From the NCBI RefSeq assembly GCF_029784155.1, contig NC_073692.1, positions 316,848,105 to 316,912,104 on the forward strand: a stretch of 64,000 nucleotides of DNA, read 5' to 3'. Shown piece by piece: positions 48,501-54,874 of the stretch. Source of the DNA: Uranotaenia lowii. Taxonomy: Eukaryota > Arthropoda > Insecta > Diptera > Culicidae. The position numbers were made by a program, and so were the translations under genes. Numbering within the stretch: position 1 is the first letter of the stretch; each line of letters begins with the position of its first letter. The notes under the pieces are model-generated. The model ran no database searches and had not been told where the DNA came from. It saw only the letters and a list, made by a program, of their open reading frames with translations.

Positions 48501-51500
48501 TCTCGTTTAGTTCAAAATTTTCAAATCCGATCATGGTTTTTCTGAAATTTTTGAAAAAATGAAAGGGAATTGAGGGTAAAACAGCCATAACTCCTGTTTC
48601 CGATGTGTGCGGTGTGCCAAATAGGCTTCGTTGCATTTCCCGAAAAAAATCACACATGATACGTTCCATTTGGTTCAAAATTTTCAAGTCCGAACGTGCT
48701 TTATCTGAGCTATTTGAAAAATGTAGGGAAATTGAGGGTAAAACAGCCATAACTTCTGTTTCCAATTCGTGCGGTGGCTCAAATAGGCTTCGTTGGATTC
48801 CTTGGAAAAAATTACATAAGATATAACCCATTTGGTTCAAAATTTTCAAGTCTGAACATGATTTTTTCTGAAACCATTGAAAACTGTAGGGGAATTGAGG
48901 GTAAAAACAGCCATAACTTCTTTTTCCAAAGCGTGCGGTGGCTCAAATAGGCTCCATTGGATTCCTCAGAAAAAATCACACAAGATACGTCCCAAAAGAT
49001 TCAAAATTTTCAAGTCCGAACATGCGTTTTCTTAACAATTTGAAAAATGAAGGGGAATTGAAGGTAAAACAGCCATAACTTCATTTTCCGAAGCGTGCGG
49101 CGGCTCAAACAGCCTTTATTCGATTCCTCGGAAAAAACTCCACAAAATACTTTACTTTTGGTTCATAATTATCTGGTCTCAACATGCTTTTTTTGAGCTA
49201 TTTCAAAAATGTTGGGCAATTGAGAGTAAAACAGCCATAACTCCTGTTCCTTATCCGTGCGGTGGCTCAAATAGGCTTCGTTGAATTCCTCGGAAAAAAT
49301 CACATAGGATTCATTCCATTTGGTTCAAATTTTTCAAGTCCGAACATGCTTTTTTCTTAAATTATTGAAAAATGTAGGGGAATTGAGGGTAAAAACAGCC
49401 ATAACTTCATTTTCCGAAGCGTGCGGTGGCTCAAACAGCCTTTATTGGATTCCTCGGAAAAAAGTACACAAGATACGTCCCAAAAGATTCAAAATTTTCA
49501 AGTCCGAACATGGATTTTCTTAACAATTTGAAAAATTGAGGGGAATTTAGGGTAAAACAGCCATAACTCCATTTTCCAAAACGTGCGGGGGCTCAAACAG
49601 CATTCATTCGATTTCTCGCAAAAAATCACACAAGATACAACCCATTTGGTTCAAAATTTTCAAGTTCGAATTTGCTTTTTTCTGAAATAATCGAAAAATA
49701 TAGGGGAATTGAGGGTAAAAACAGCCATTACTCCATTTTCTGAAGCGTGCGGTGGCCAGAACAGCCTTTATTCGATTCCTCAGAAAAAATTACACACGAT
49801 AGGTCTGTTTTCGTTCAAAATTCTTTGGTTCGAATCAATGTTTTTCTGGAATGTTTACAAAATATAGGGGAATTAGGGGTTAAAAAGGCACTATATCTCC
49901 TTTCGTAAGCTTGTACGGAGTTTGAAACTATGTCCAATCGATTTTCCGGAAATTTTCACAAAAGGAAAGTATATTTCCATAGATTTTGGTCATGTAGCAC
50001 GAAAGATATTGAATTTCTTCGCGGTTTGTACACTTTTTTCCCCATTGTGCATTGCTTTTCGTCCTAAAGTCACTTCCCGGCAATGTTCTACAAACCGTAT
50101 GGAACACATCTCTCAGATTTCCCCTTTTTTGACAGATTTAAGATTTTTTCTTCAGATTTGAGCTTTCATCTCCTATGCTCTCAAGGCAAAAAAAGCTTAA
50201 ATCTGAGGAAAAAAAGCTTAACAACGAGATTCACCAACACTTAGTTAAAAGATGTTGGTCACACGATACATAGACAAATCGTGTAACGTTGCAGGGATCT
50301 GATCGTTGCCGGGACCTGACCACCAGCTGGTAAGTACGGGTGAACATCGCCAGCTGGTCTCTCTTTGTCATCCTCGGTGATTTGAGGAATGATGTTTTCG
50401 TGCTCGGAGCTTTCCGGAGAGTCCTGCTTCGTGCGTTTTCCGGTGAGACGACGATCTTGCTCGGTAGTTTCATCTTCCATCGGAATTGGAACATTTGATG
50501 ATGATCTCGTTTTAATTCTATCGGCTGCTTGTCGGGTGATGTCAATCGTCGTCTTCTCGTCTGTTGTGGTCGGCTTCGGACTTCGGGGTGTCGCTTGATA
50601 ATGATTGTTTTGATGATTTCAAGATCGGCGTTTTGAACAGCGAAGTAGGTGATGAAGATTGTGTAATAGACGATGGGTATTGTGCATCCGAACTTTCACC
50701 GGTGGCTTGAGTAGAGTATATGCTGGATTTCAGGGTCGTCATTTTCGATGTGCTCGGGGTTGACCAATCGACGATCGGTTATTTTTGGCCTTCCAAGGAT
50801 TGGGAAGTTGGACTGATCGGGTTGTGAATTTTTGATCAAAGCCAGTTGTGGACAATTGGACTTCATGTGGCCGTCTTCCTTGCAGAAGAAACACTTGTTT
50901 TTGAGGCCTTCATAGAAAATACGAGCCTTAAAGTGACCTATGAAGATATTTGCTGGTATCTCCTTCGATATCTCCATATGAACACCACGTACGCCGGTAT
51001 AAATATTCACTTTAGCTTCATTGGGGAACTGGCTATGAATGTTTCAAAAATTGCGAATTCTAAGTGCGAAGGCACCTTACTGGTTGGTCCCAAACCCAAT
51101 TTTACCGTATTCTTTCTAATAGAATTCGCCATTTTTATCTTCCCGAAGAAAGATTCCGTTTATAAAAAGAATGGAAGGCAATAGTCTGAGAGACTATCGC
51201 AAGACAAAAACTTAACTTTTTGAGAGCAAACTATGAAGACGTCCGTTTTGGCTAAACACTCGTCCGTGAATGAAGCTTCGAAACTAAAACAAAATATTTT
51301 GAAATAAAGGTTTTCAATCAATTATCAAAGCTTCAAGTAATATTGTGTTTTGCGAAAAAAGCAACAGAGGTTTTCTGTTTGTTTATTTTTTCCCATTTTA
51401 AAGGGTGTCCACGATGAAATTGCCACACTATTAAATTGCTCTAACTTTTTAACCGTTGGGTAGAATTTAATGAAAATTTGGGTGGATTTAGTCCATAGTG

Positions 51501-54500
51501 CATTGTTTACATCCTGCAAGTTTTAAAGTCCTGTGATCATAATTCGCGGAAATGAAGTTGAAAGAACAGCTCGTGCGTGATAAAATCTTGCGCATTGATC
51601 ACGAGAACAACGACCTTTCGCATCGTTCCATCGCAAAAACGTTGGGAATCGCGAATTCCACGGTGTTGCGATTGATTAAGCGGTTCGAGGAACGATTGAC
51701 CATCGATCGGAAGCCCAGAAGTGAAGAAAAAAGCATTTCGTACAACACCAAAAATCACAACCGCGTAGTTCCTTCAACCGAAACCCGAACGCCTCCGTTC
51801 GGGATGTGGCTAAGAAGCTGAACCTAAGCCGAAGTTTTGTCCAGAAGGCCAAAACTAAGACTGAGCTTCGAACGTTCAAGGTACAAAAGACCCCTTATCG
51901 CGACGAGAAGCAGAAGGAGAAGATTTGGCCTCATGCCACCACTCCAAGGACATTGTTGCGTGGCAACAAATGCTCCCGAAGCTTATTGGCAATATCGTTA
52001 GTAATTTTAGTGAAACTCTTTGAAGATCTAGATTTACTCAGTGTAAGCGACGCTTTTTGACCTAAGATCGAGAGGGCGTCCTTGAAGCGCAATGGCTAAC
52101 TAAGGGATGGTCGACTACGACCACCAAAAAAATGCTTAAACTTCTCGCGCGTCTTTTTTGCATTATCTGGACATTGGGTTTGAGGAAAAATCTCAGAAGA
52201 AGGGCGGTAGGAAAAGTTTTCCTGAAAGCTGGCAAGACATGAGCCAGCTCTCTAATCCTGGAACCTGGTTGTAAGACGGATGTCGCAAACGTAGTCGTGG
52301 TTTAAAGATTACTGTCGAAGTATAGGATTTATGATAAGCGTCGTGGTAGAATCGAACGTCGTGGTTGTATCAAAGTACCGTGCGAATTCCAAAATCGGAA
52401 ACCTTGGAAAGAGTCTCGAAAGTCGACGGAAGTGTATTGGCTCAAAACTAACCCCCTGTCCGACTGAAGAGGCAATCCGACGGCCTATGTTTGGACACCC
52501 GGAAGACGTAGTTCACAATTCGTTGGAAAGTCGTTGTACTTTATTGATTCCTTTGAGATCTTTGGGATTGAAATGCGATGGAATTGATTTTTCAAAGAGC
52601 CGACCTATATTCCCAACGATATTGCCAGTTTGCTTCTTCCCTCTGTAGAGCGCGAAAACAAATTGCTCCCCCCCCCCCCCCCCCCCTGGGGTCCGGGTCC
52701 GGGTCCGGGTCCGGGCAAAGTATCTTGGCTGCTAGCACATCTACATTCTCAGATGGCGCAAAAGTGCTGGTAGTAATATTCGCGACTATCAAGGTTTAAA
52801 GAGGTAAAATATCCACTACGTAACAACGTGTTGAAGTGGCATGCAGACAATAAGGTCAATTTCGTGCCGAAAATGTCCAACCATCCCAACACTTCGGAGC
52901 TCCGCCTCATCGAGAAGTACTGGACGATTATAAAGCAGCACCTTCTTAAACGACCTAAGGTAGTGAAGACAGTCTAGGAACTGAAGAAAGTATGGGTTTA
53001 CATACAAAAAACGGTTGATTCACAGGTTGTGCAGAATCTTATGGCCGGGGTTAAGGGCAAGGTGCGGGCTTTTACGTATGGACTGTAAATAAAATACGAG
53101 TTTTTACACAAATTCACCTGGAAAAACCAACTGGAATCTGGTTAGAACTTTATCATGAGTAGGCATCTCGAAGAATTTGACCTCTTAAATTCGGTTTTAA
53201 CATAAATTTCCTGGTCCATCAGAACACATCTTGTCACATTGCGTAAAAACCGGTTGCACAAATTGGGATCTATGGAACTATTAGGTATTTACTTGGTGTC
53301 TACTAGTCAGGCAACACTTTTTGCCTGCCGGAAACGGATTTACTGCATAGTTAAGGGGTCTGCATTCAGTTAACCCCCATAACCATAGAATTTTCACCAT
53401 AGTTGAAATCAAGAGCTCTACTCCAATGCTTGGTTTGAACTTCATGATCATCCTAGAGTGGCTCCTTATATTTCTTAACCATTTGGGCCAAAAAAAAAAT
53501 TAGAAAAAATCAACAGTTCATGAGTTTTCAAGTCGACAATGAAGAATTTCCGAGGCGATTGTGCAACATTATTTTTACCATGTCTTTTTACATCGTAAAT
53601 ATCTCAAACACACGTTAATCTAAAAAAATAGAGAAAATTTAAAAGCTTTTTTTGTTCAATATGCCATAGGTTGTTCCACGAACCATGAGGTAGAACCCTC
53701 GGTCCACTTATCTTTTGAGCGGACTTCAAATAACTTTGATGTCTCAAATGTTCTTAAATCAGCTCGCAGCGTTCTGCCCATGGGTTAGGGTTAATACAAA
53801 AAGCGTGCAATTCTTACCGTCTACACTTGAGCGGCGTCTTCCTGCTGACGATCGGCGAAGCGGATGCACTTTCCGGAAACGCCAGATTGTGTTTGTAAGC
53901 CAACAGCTCCGGCGACATCCAGTTGGGATTGTTTTCGTCCTGTGACGAAATCGAAAGGGATCGCATGAACCGTTCGTTGTGTGGCAGTGCCGATTCCGGT
54001 GGTGAAATGTCAACGTTCTGGATGTGTGGGCTGGCGATGGTGATATTGACCGAGGTCAGCGAAGTCTGCGACGGGAGAACCTTGATCATGGTAGCCGGTT
54101 TGGCTGATTCTTCCGACTCGATCAGTGGTTGTAGTTCCGTCTTGAGTTCGCGATCTTCGGCCGTTTCCTCAATGATACTGGACGAGTGGTGAGTTTCGGA
54201 TGTGATGACACCTTCGTCGTCCTCATCATCGTGGACATCGTCACGATTGTATTCGGTGCTGTTGCAAAGACTGGCCTTGTCTGAACTCGAGCTGATACTG
54301 ATGGTTTCGGAGTAGTCGGAACAGTTCATGGACTTACTGTCGCTCGATGCCTGTGCGATGGATTCGTTGTACGGTTCCAGGAACGGATTTGTGTTGGCCA
54401 GCTTTAGGGTGGCTAAGAATGGATTTTCGCTGATTGGTTTCTCTGGAATCGGAACCACATCTACCTTTTCGGCAGCTTTTTGTTGTAGTTCTAGCTTTTG

Positions 54501-54866
54501 CTGTTCCTGTTGCTGGTGCTGTTTCAATTTGGTTTCACTCAAACTGCCACCTCGAAAAAATCCACCGTTTTCAACCGTCGAGGGACATTTCCTCAACGTC
54601 GAGTTAGGAATCCAAGTGAGAAACAGGGTCGGTCGCTTGGCATTGTTATACTGATCTATGAAGGTTTTTGTCGTGACGGTGAGATAACCGGGATAGTGAA
54701 GGATGTCCGATTCCTGACGAACAACCGCTGGCGGATGGACACAAATGTTGTTTTTACAGAAGAGGACCTCGTTATCCTCGTACACCAGTTCGTTGCCCTC
54801 TTCGGTGTCCTCGTCACTGCCCAGGATGTAGCTTGAGGCACGCTTTAAAATGTTCACGATCGGCAT
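21390..54866 (-). CDS. TBC1D16: TBC1D16-type Rab GTPase-activating protein (whole coding span, 7 exons)
   Basis: Joined exons 54866-53818, 46239-46043, 45983-45482, 45422-45278, 22014-21908, 21840-21659 and 21589-21390 give 2382 nt, 793 residues plus stop, with all junctions in phase; human TBC1D16 is about 770 residues. Order: a variable Ser/acidic N-terminal half; a conserved PH-like stretch in exon 2; then the TBC domain from about residue 475. The arginine finger IEKDVIR (Arg about 549) fits the IxxDxxR motif. The glutamine finger YTQG (Gln about 586) spans the exon 3/4 junction. A Cys/His-containing C-terminus (LCKRCGPGMWDSG) ends the protein. TBC proteins stimulate GTP hydrolysis by Rabs; TBC1D16 is known as a Rab4A GAP acting on endosomal receptor recycling, with a short isoform reported for Rab5C. 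Both catalytic fingers are intact, so the product should be active. The odd point is architecture: 31 kb of the 33.5 kb is intron, nearly all transposon. The start ATG lies in CCAAAATG, a good dipteran context. Confidence 0.93.
21659..21840 (-). CDS. TBC1D16: TBC1D16 coding exon 6
   Basis: 182 nt; acceptor AATTAG, donor CTCG|GTGAGT. Encodes CFKREFTEAVAIRMWEACW and DYFHLFLCLAIIAVYADDV, the last helices of the TBC domain. Confidence 0.95.
21908..22014 (-). CDS. TBC1D16: TBC1D16 coding exon 5
   Basis: 107 nt after acceptor TTTTCCAG, phase 0, with donor ATT|GTAAGT. Encodes CYLRELIRL through LLFCHRWILL, continuing the TBC domain exactly where exon 4 stopped. This shows that the 23.3 kb between them is a true intron and not an assembly join. 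Confidence 0.95.
22870..23105. repeat. Degenerate repeat rich in TGCCCGG motifs
   Basis: TGCCCGG/CCGGG-type motifs cluster at 22870-22995 and recur at 23095-23106. It is probably a MITE relic abutting the 3' end of the LINE fragment at 23110. Boundaries uncertain. Confidence 0.35.
23110..23349 (-). pseudogene. Jockey-like LINE 2, C-terminal part of reverse transcriptase ORF
   Basis: On the - strand this encodes the C-terminal region typical of Jockey-type ORF2: KLFKTYVYPLF, then LNSCVRYIYLQ, then HLQKVLIGC. It is the 3' continuation of the fragment at 33746-34740; the two halves are separated by the TA-MITE at 23352-33743 and all it contains. Stops and frameshifts show it is dead. Confidence 0.7.
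23647..24990. mobile_element. Foldback element, 1.34 kb, with about 640-bp arms
   Basis: The ends TGGTCCGAAAGGGCTAAAAG and CTTTTAGCCCTTTTGGACCA start near-perfect inverted arms that run inward to about 24300. Flanks CTG (23644-23646 and 24991-24993) fit a 3-bp duplication, supported by the LINE 3 frame being restored on removal. No transposase is encoded. Arms this long with few mismatches imply recent origin or arm-to-arm conversion. Confidence 0.8.
25045..25164 (-). repeat. Element B 3' LTR, part 1
   Basis: First piece of the LTR, from TGTCGGGTTCCC to ATACCAGCAGGTA; it continues at 32344 after the MITE C insertion at a TA. The segment ACACAAGGGGTGG is shared with the other LTR at 33385. 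Confidence 0.8.
25174..26255. mobile_element. Element D, Mutator-like non-autonomous transposon
   Basis: Inverted ends CTATGTGGTTTATCTATAGG and CCTATAGATAAACCACATAG, with a perfect 9-bp duplication CCGTAAACT at 25165-25173 and 26256-26264. Nine-base duplications are typical of MULEs. No transposase in 1082 bp. Its target is exactly the first nine bases of MITE C. Confidence 0.85.
27033..27275 (-). repeat. Element A 3' LTR
   Basis: Starts TGTGGTACC and ends ACTCACCACA on the + strand. Contains TTATAAAAGACG-like and AATAAA-like segments. No difference from the other LTR was seen by eye. Confidence 0.95.
27276..27288 (-). other. Element A polypurine tract
   Basis: Read on the - strand, AAAGAAAAGGAGA immediately precedes the 3' LTR, the usual place for plus-strand DNA priming. 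Confidence 0.75.
27311..27664 (-). pseudogene. Element A pol C-terminal end, separated by a SINE
   Basis: Encodes the last part of the integrase C-terminal region (NLLPGNKLTTNFNPSQYTV, then a GSRVEIKNK stretch) and a Ser-rich tail. The apparent Met start lies in the SINE. Removing 27653-27825 plus one target copy makes this continue the integrase frame of 27834-28973, so the break is due to the SINE alone. Confidence 0.85.
27653..27825 (-). mobile_element. tRNA-derived SINE 1
   Basis: A 173-bp insert with 8-bp duplication AAGTTTTT (27645-27652 and 27826-27833). On the - strand it has an A box TGGTCGAGTGG (27812-27802) and a perfect B box GGTTCGATTCC (27759-27749), with a long variable-arm-like spacing as in serine-type tRNAs. 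It ends in a T run, so the tail is not poly(A). It disrupts the pol frame of young element A, so it is younger still. Confidence 0.85.
27834..29085 (-). pseudogene. Element A RNase H end and integrase
   Basis: An open - strand frame starts in the end of RNase H (TDHKPLE near 29040). It continues with the HHCC-type zinc site (HEGHPG ... CEGC) and the integrase core, with first Asp in WIDVALDFMG, second in DNAKQF and Glu in PQENGLVERQN. The catalytic triad looks intact. It runs to VGDTVLMK, where SINE 1 enters. The upstream deletion/frameshift separates it from the reverse transcriptase. Confidence 0.9.
29047..30143 (-). pseudogene. Element A protease and reverse transcriptase
   Basis: Open - strand frame with the aspartic protease motif LIDSGCQYN and the reverse transcriptase domain: RLCVDMR, FSRLDIKESFYQ, LMFGISCAPEMF and the catalytic box FIDDIL (a variant of YxDD). 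It ends abruptly after the thumb start, where a deletion shifts the frame into RNase H. The frame is the same as gag's and opens at a CTTAG acceptor-like site at 30145-30144. Confidence 0.9.
30144..30215 (-). other. Candidate 72-bp intron at the gag-pol junction of element A
   Basis: On the - strand: donor TCAG|GTATTC at 30215, then an AT-rich 72 nt ending ATTCTTCTTCTTAG at 30144. Both in-frame stops between gag and pol lie inside, and removal would join gag codon TCA-G to GT-AAT of pol in frame. Size, polypyrimidine tract and base composition match the short introns of this genome. Readthrough of two stops is the alternative. Splicing has not been shown. Confidence 0.55.
30169..31161 (-). 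CDS. gag: Element A gag
   Basis: 330 residues, intact. A Ty3-type capsid region (LPPFIFKGLPQTE, then WVRYKRQFDYMALA, then QKLDQYFAPKEHE) is followed by two zinc knuckles: CGKCGYKDQRHPDRRC (CX2CX6HX4C, first spacing unusual) and CLKCGKQGHFLMFC (canonical CX2CX4HX4C). It coats the RNA and forms the particle. The frame ends 24 codons after the donor-like site at 30216. Confidence 0.9.
   Translation of the reverse strand: MDRWDLPPFIFKGLPQTEVREKWVRYKRQFDYMALANATTNKIRLKNIFLSRAGPDVQEVFSSIPGADVEERLGVDPFQVMIQKLDQYFAPKEHEAYQRLQFWMLKPKEKDESFDKFLLRTAEMTNMCNFGNSLQESREISVIDKLIQTAAPDLREKILQQENLNIYIITKLINAHEAVKFQSQQFTAASTNQSSELVVNRIQGLSRNVYRPNFRNEYQNTPRGTLGTSFRNSYRDDLIACGKCGYKDQRHPDRRCPALDRNCLKCGKQGHFLMFCPDRYRSRKRQVPHQGNNFRNNRFKRPAINAVDTEENDESGILIFTIFDCLLRRF
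31400..31720 (-). repeat. Five hairpins with compensatory stems in the element A leader
   Basis: Five copies of CTGCA-[6-bp stem-loop-stem]-GCCA on the + strand, at stem starts 31409, 31477, 31546, 31623 and 31698. Stems are CGATAC/GTATCG (twice), CGGTAT/ATACCG, TGGTAT/ATACCA and CAGTAC/GTACTG; loops are 3-6 nt. Sequence changes on one side are matched on the other. TTCGCGAA-CTTCGCTCC motifs precede the first three. They lie between primer site and gag. Confidence 0.8.
31909..31918 (-). other. Element A primer-binding site
   Basis: TGGCGACGAG on the - strand, 3 nt after the 5' LTR. It is complementary to the 3' end expected for a serine (GCU-type) tRNA with CCA; the tRNA match is from general knowledge. 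Confidence 0.6.
31922..32164 (-). repeat. Element A 5' LTR
   Basis: 243 bp, no visible difference from the 3' LTR. Its + strand right end, CACCACA, is followed by the GTAAC target copy. Confidence 0.95.
32344..32418 (-). repeat. Element B 3' LTR, part 2
   Basis: Continues the LTR after MITE C: TACTCCTGGCGTGATGATAG to CTACCACA. It matches 33413-33487 with about two differences. Confidence 0.85.
32449..33387 (-). pseudogene. Element B fused gag-protease-integrase tail ORF
   Basis: 312 residues, uninterrupted. Two zinc knuckles (CWLCGDFHYVREC and CGKCKRRGHKKGYC) are followed by a retropepsin-like protease with DCASD in place of the usual DSGA-type site. It then jumps directly to an integrase C-terminal-like stretch (FVAGDQVKAKIRQ, then a HTNQLK end). 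Reverse transcriptase, RNase H and integrase core are missing. The in-frame deletion leaves one long ORF, either by chance or by selection as a non-autonomous product. Confidence 0.8.
33376..33487 (-). repeat. Element B 5' LTR (internally shortened)
   Basis: GTTCCCAGAA is joined directly to CACACAAGGGG, so about 75 bp seen in the other LTR (25060-25135) are absent. It ends CTACCACA, followed by target copy CTATG. Confidence 0.8.
33746..34740 (-). pseudogene. Jockey-like LINE 2, linker and reverse transcriptase
   Basis: - strand pieces with several breaks: a linker (FDKNEWFNHEI, then AYNSWKNLKS) at 34560-34735, reverse transcriptase fingers and palm (GDWRPISILSS, then FQSGFRSSHSTE, ending FAKAFDRV) at 33878-34129, then a shifted frame with DYAENLGVVFD near 33830. 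Internal deletions removed the catalytic YADD part. The ORF continues at 23110-23349 beyond MITE E. Confidence 0.75.
34823..35012 (+). mobile_element. tRNA-derived SINE 2
   Basis: 190 bp flanked by a perfect 14-bp duplication ATTAATTTCGATTG (34809-34822 and 35013-35026). A box TAGCTCAGTTGG (34834-34845), B box GAGTTCGAGCC (34877-34887), A-rich 3' end. Its tRNA-like head differs from SINE 1, so two SINE families with different tRNA origin occur within 7 kb. Confidence 0.9.
35027..36240. other. Intronic sequence, no recognised gene
   Basis: Contains the right arm of the possible outer inverted repeat (35040-35160 and 35949-35961); otherwise AT-rich and unassigned. Confidence 0.4.
36244..36424. 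repeat. Left 0.18-kb inverted repeat, partner at 44052-44240
   Basis: From GACTGAGTCGATTTGGGG to CGAACATGG it is the inverse of 44052-44240 with few mismatches. The pair encloses 7.6 kb holding foldback FB3, the 9-bp minisatellite and foldback FB4. FB3 begins exactly at its inner edge. Confidence 0.8.
36425..38376. mobile_element. Foldback element FB3, about 1.95 kb
   Basis: The ends GGTTTTTCTTTTTACTCTGG and CCAGAGTAAAAAGAAAAACC begin arms of about 770 bp (36425-37190 and 37598-38376) that are nearly identical. The arms contain CAGACAACGAAGTTATAACC and CTGGGTACAAACGA landmarks in opposite orientation. The 400-bp loop carries a protein remnant. Confidence 0.8.
37367..37660 (+). pseudogene. 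Possible transposase C-terminal remnant in the FB3 loop
   Basis: An open + frame of about 95 codons reads NATNWIDFISWKDRV, then MEVPNWPCHGQGVERCVKMV, then a Lys/Phe-rich end. It has the composition and a conserved-looking WPCH..GVERCVK motif of a folded protein and not of low-complexity DNA. I recall similar segments in uncharacterised insect transposon-like proteins but cannot name a family. It would make FB3 a deletion derivative of a coding transposon. Confidence 0.4.
38377..39000. other. AT-rich spacer
   Basis: No gene. A GCCTTTCTTACAG motif near 38406 is the inverse of the palindrome near 44035, suggesting that FB3 landed inside the element delimited by the 36244/44240 repeats. Confidence 0.4.
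39030..39435. repeat. 9-bp minisatellite TTTTGTAAA
   Basis: About 45 copies of TTTTGTAAA with few variants; flanking DNA to about 38890 and 39780 has looser TTTTGTCAA copies. The period is a multiple of three, so open frames appear on both strands (Phe-Val-Asn and Thr-Lys-Phe repeats). These are artefacts, not genes. Confidence 0.95.
39991..41309. mobile_element. Foldback element FB4, about 1.3 kb
   Basis: Arms start TTTTTTTCCAATAAGATTCT and mirror at AGAATCTTATTGGAAAAAAA; the landmarks CCCAGCATGAGAGCAGCAG and CTGCTGCTCTCATGCTGGG are inverted. Arms of about 430 bp enclose loosely palindromic TTTTGTCAA DNA. No coding capacity. The target duplication is unclear. Confidence 0.8.
41590..41740. 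repeat. Small inverted repeat with AATCAGGACAA arms
   Basis: AATCAGGACAAATCCTGAT ... GGCACCTC is mirrored by GAGGTGCC ... CAGGACTTGTCCTGA around about 41665. A MITE-like relic, non-coding. Confidence 0.5.
42060..42650. repeat. Degenerate TTTTGTCAA repeat tract
   Basis: Scattered 8-10 bp units resembling the minisatellite at 39030 but diverged. Non-coding. Confidence 0.6.
43132..43241. repeat. Near-perfect 50-bp hairpin
   Basis: Arms 43132-43181 and 43192-43241 are almost exact reverse complements, separated by about 10 nt. If transcribed as part of TBC1D16 intron 4 it would make a long stem of pre-miRNA-like size. No proof of expression. Confidence 0.85.
43255..43440. repeat. 93-bp direct tandem duplication
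   Basis: Copies 43255-43347 and 43348-43440 both read GATGAAAAGCCTGTAGCTGA to an A-rich end and look almost identical. It adjoins the hairpin at 43132-43241. Confidence 0.85.
44052..44240. repeat. Right inverted repeat, partner of 36244-36424
   Basis: CCATGTTCG to GACTCAGTC in inverted orientation to the left copy. A palindrome CTTTCTGTAAGAAAG lies just inside. Confidence 0.8.
44241..45277 (-). other. Intron 4, exon-proximal part
   Basis: No gene or bounded element recognised. This is the 5' end of TBC1D16 intron 4, whose donor GTGAGT is at 45277. Confidence 0.5.
45278..45422 (-). CDS. TBC1D16: TBC1D16 coding exon 4 (glutamine finger)
   Basis: 145 nt from acceptor TTTTAG to donor TTG|GTGAGT, phase 0 at the end. 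Starts in the YTQGMSDLLAPVL motif, whose Gln is the second catalytic finger, and runs through ETFWCFVGLMQR. The next coding exon is 23.3 kb away. Confidence 0.95.
45482..45983 (-). CDS. TBC1D16: TBC1D16 coding exon 3 (TBC domain, arginine finger)
   Basis: 502 nt between acceptor CCGCTAG and donor TC|GTAAGT. Encodes NLPYRQFMVCRPEV, the start of the TBC domain (VFFGGLEKSLRKTVWPFLL), RRQEYEEITRRR and the arginine-finger motif IEKDVIRTDRGNPFF. Introns on either side are only 59 bp. Confidence 0.96.
46043..46239 (-). CDS. TBC1D16: TBC1D16 coding exon 2
   Basis: 197 nt between acceptor CTTACAG and donor CCAG|GTATTT. Encodes the strongly conserved RFSVDLSQMRALRLFF and ASRESQYKILHFHHGGLD region upstream of the TBC domain. 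The phase (2 in, 1 out) matches both neighbours. Confidence 0.95.
46479..46681. mobile_element. Small MITE with CACGTTCGTCG ends
   Basis: AACACGTTCGTCG and CGACGAACGTGTT bound 203 bp of relatively GC-rich sequence in TBC1D16 intron 1. No clear target duplication. It lies 37 bp from the giant palindrome. Confidence 0.6.
46719..50051. mobile_element. Giant palindromic foldback FB5 with tandem units
   Basis: The ends TGCACAATGGGGAAAAAAGT and ACTTTTTTCCCCATTGTGCA mirror around 48385, giving two arms of about 1.65 kb with few mismatches and a loop under 40 nt. Each arm is about ten tandem units of 160-166 bp. A unit includes GTTATGGCTGTTTT, CCCTCAATTCCCC, CTTGAAAATTTTGAA, TTTTTTCCGAGGAATC and GAGCCACCGCACGC. 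No transposase. The structure is that of Foldback/Galileo-type elements with repeat-built arms. Confidence 0.9.
50258..51155 (-). pseudogene. LINE ORF1 relic with a zinc knuckle
   Basis: - strand frames, shifted at least twice, include a start-like MANSIRKNTVKLGLGP near 51135, then YTGVRGVHMEI and FKARIFYEG. The knuckle CFFCKEDGHMKSNC (CX2CX4HX4C) follows, then a Ser-rich tail. This is the nucleic-acid-binding ORF1 of a non-LTR element. Endonuclease and reverse transcriptase are absent here. Confidence 0.7.
51552..53087 (+). pseudogene. Tc1/mariner-type transposase relic
   Basis: The N-terminal frame has a first helix-turn-helix (LSHRSIAKTLGIANSTVLRL). A shifted frame from about 51780 has the second (VRDVAKKLNLSRSFVQKAK). 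The middle is scrambled and interrupted by a C-rich tract, and the C-terminal frame at 52800-53087 has NTSELRLIEKYWTIIKQ. The Glu in RLIEKYW fits the third catalytic residue of DDxE Tc1/mariner enzymes of the DD37E type known from mosquitoes. The element may begin near 51402 (GGGTGTCCACGATG). Inactive. Confidence 0.75.
52663..52714. repeat. Poly(C) run and GGGTCC microsatellite
   Basis: About 20 C residues followed by four GGGTCC-type units, within the transposase relic. Non-coding low-complexity sequence. Confidence 0.9.
53088..53815 (-). other. TBC1D16 intron 1, 5' part
   Basis: No gene or bounded repeat recognised, apart from the exon 1 donor at its right edge. Confidence 0.5.
53818..54866 (-). 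CDS. TBC1D16: TBC1D16 coding exon 1
   Basis: Starts at ATG 54866 and ends in donor ACG|GTAAGA (GT at 53817-53816), phase 2. Encodes about 350 residues: a conserved start (SDEDTEEGNELVYEDNEVLF), an N-terminal domain, a Gln-rich run, NPFLATL/NPFLEPYN boxes and a Ser/acidic linker, ending HNLAFPES and a Cys-Arg-Arg junction. An acceptor (TTTCAG at 54880-54875) lies 8 nt upstream of the ATG, so a non-coding 5' exon is expected further right. Confidence 0.9.
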
Positions 54867-54874
54867 TTTGGGAA

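Noticed and set aside
47920..48849. Pairs of 131-codon ORFs in mirror positions
   Set aside because: Produced by the near-perfect palindrome; the frames run through the tandem units and have no protein character.
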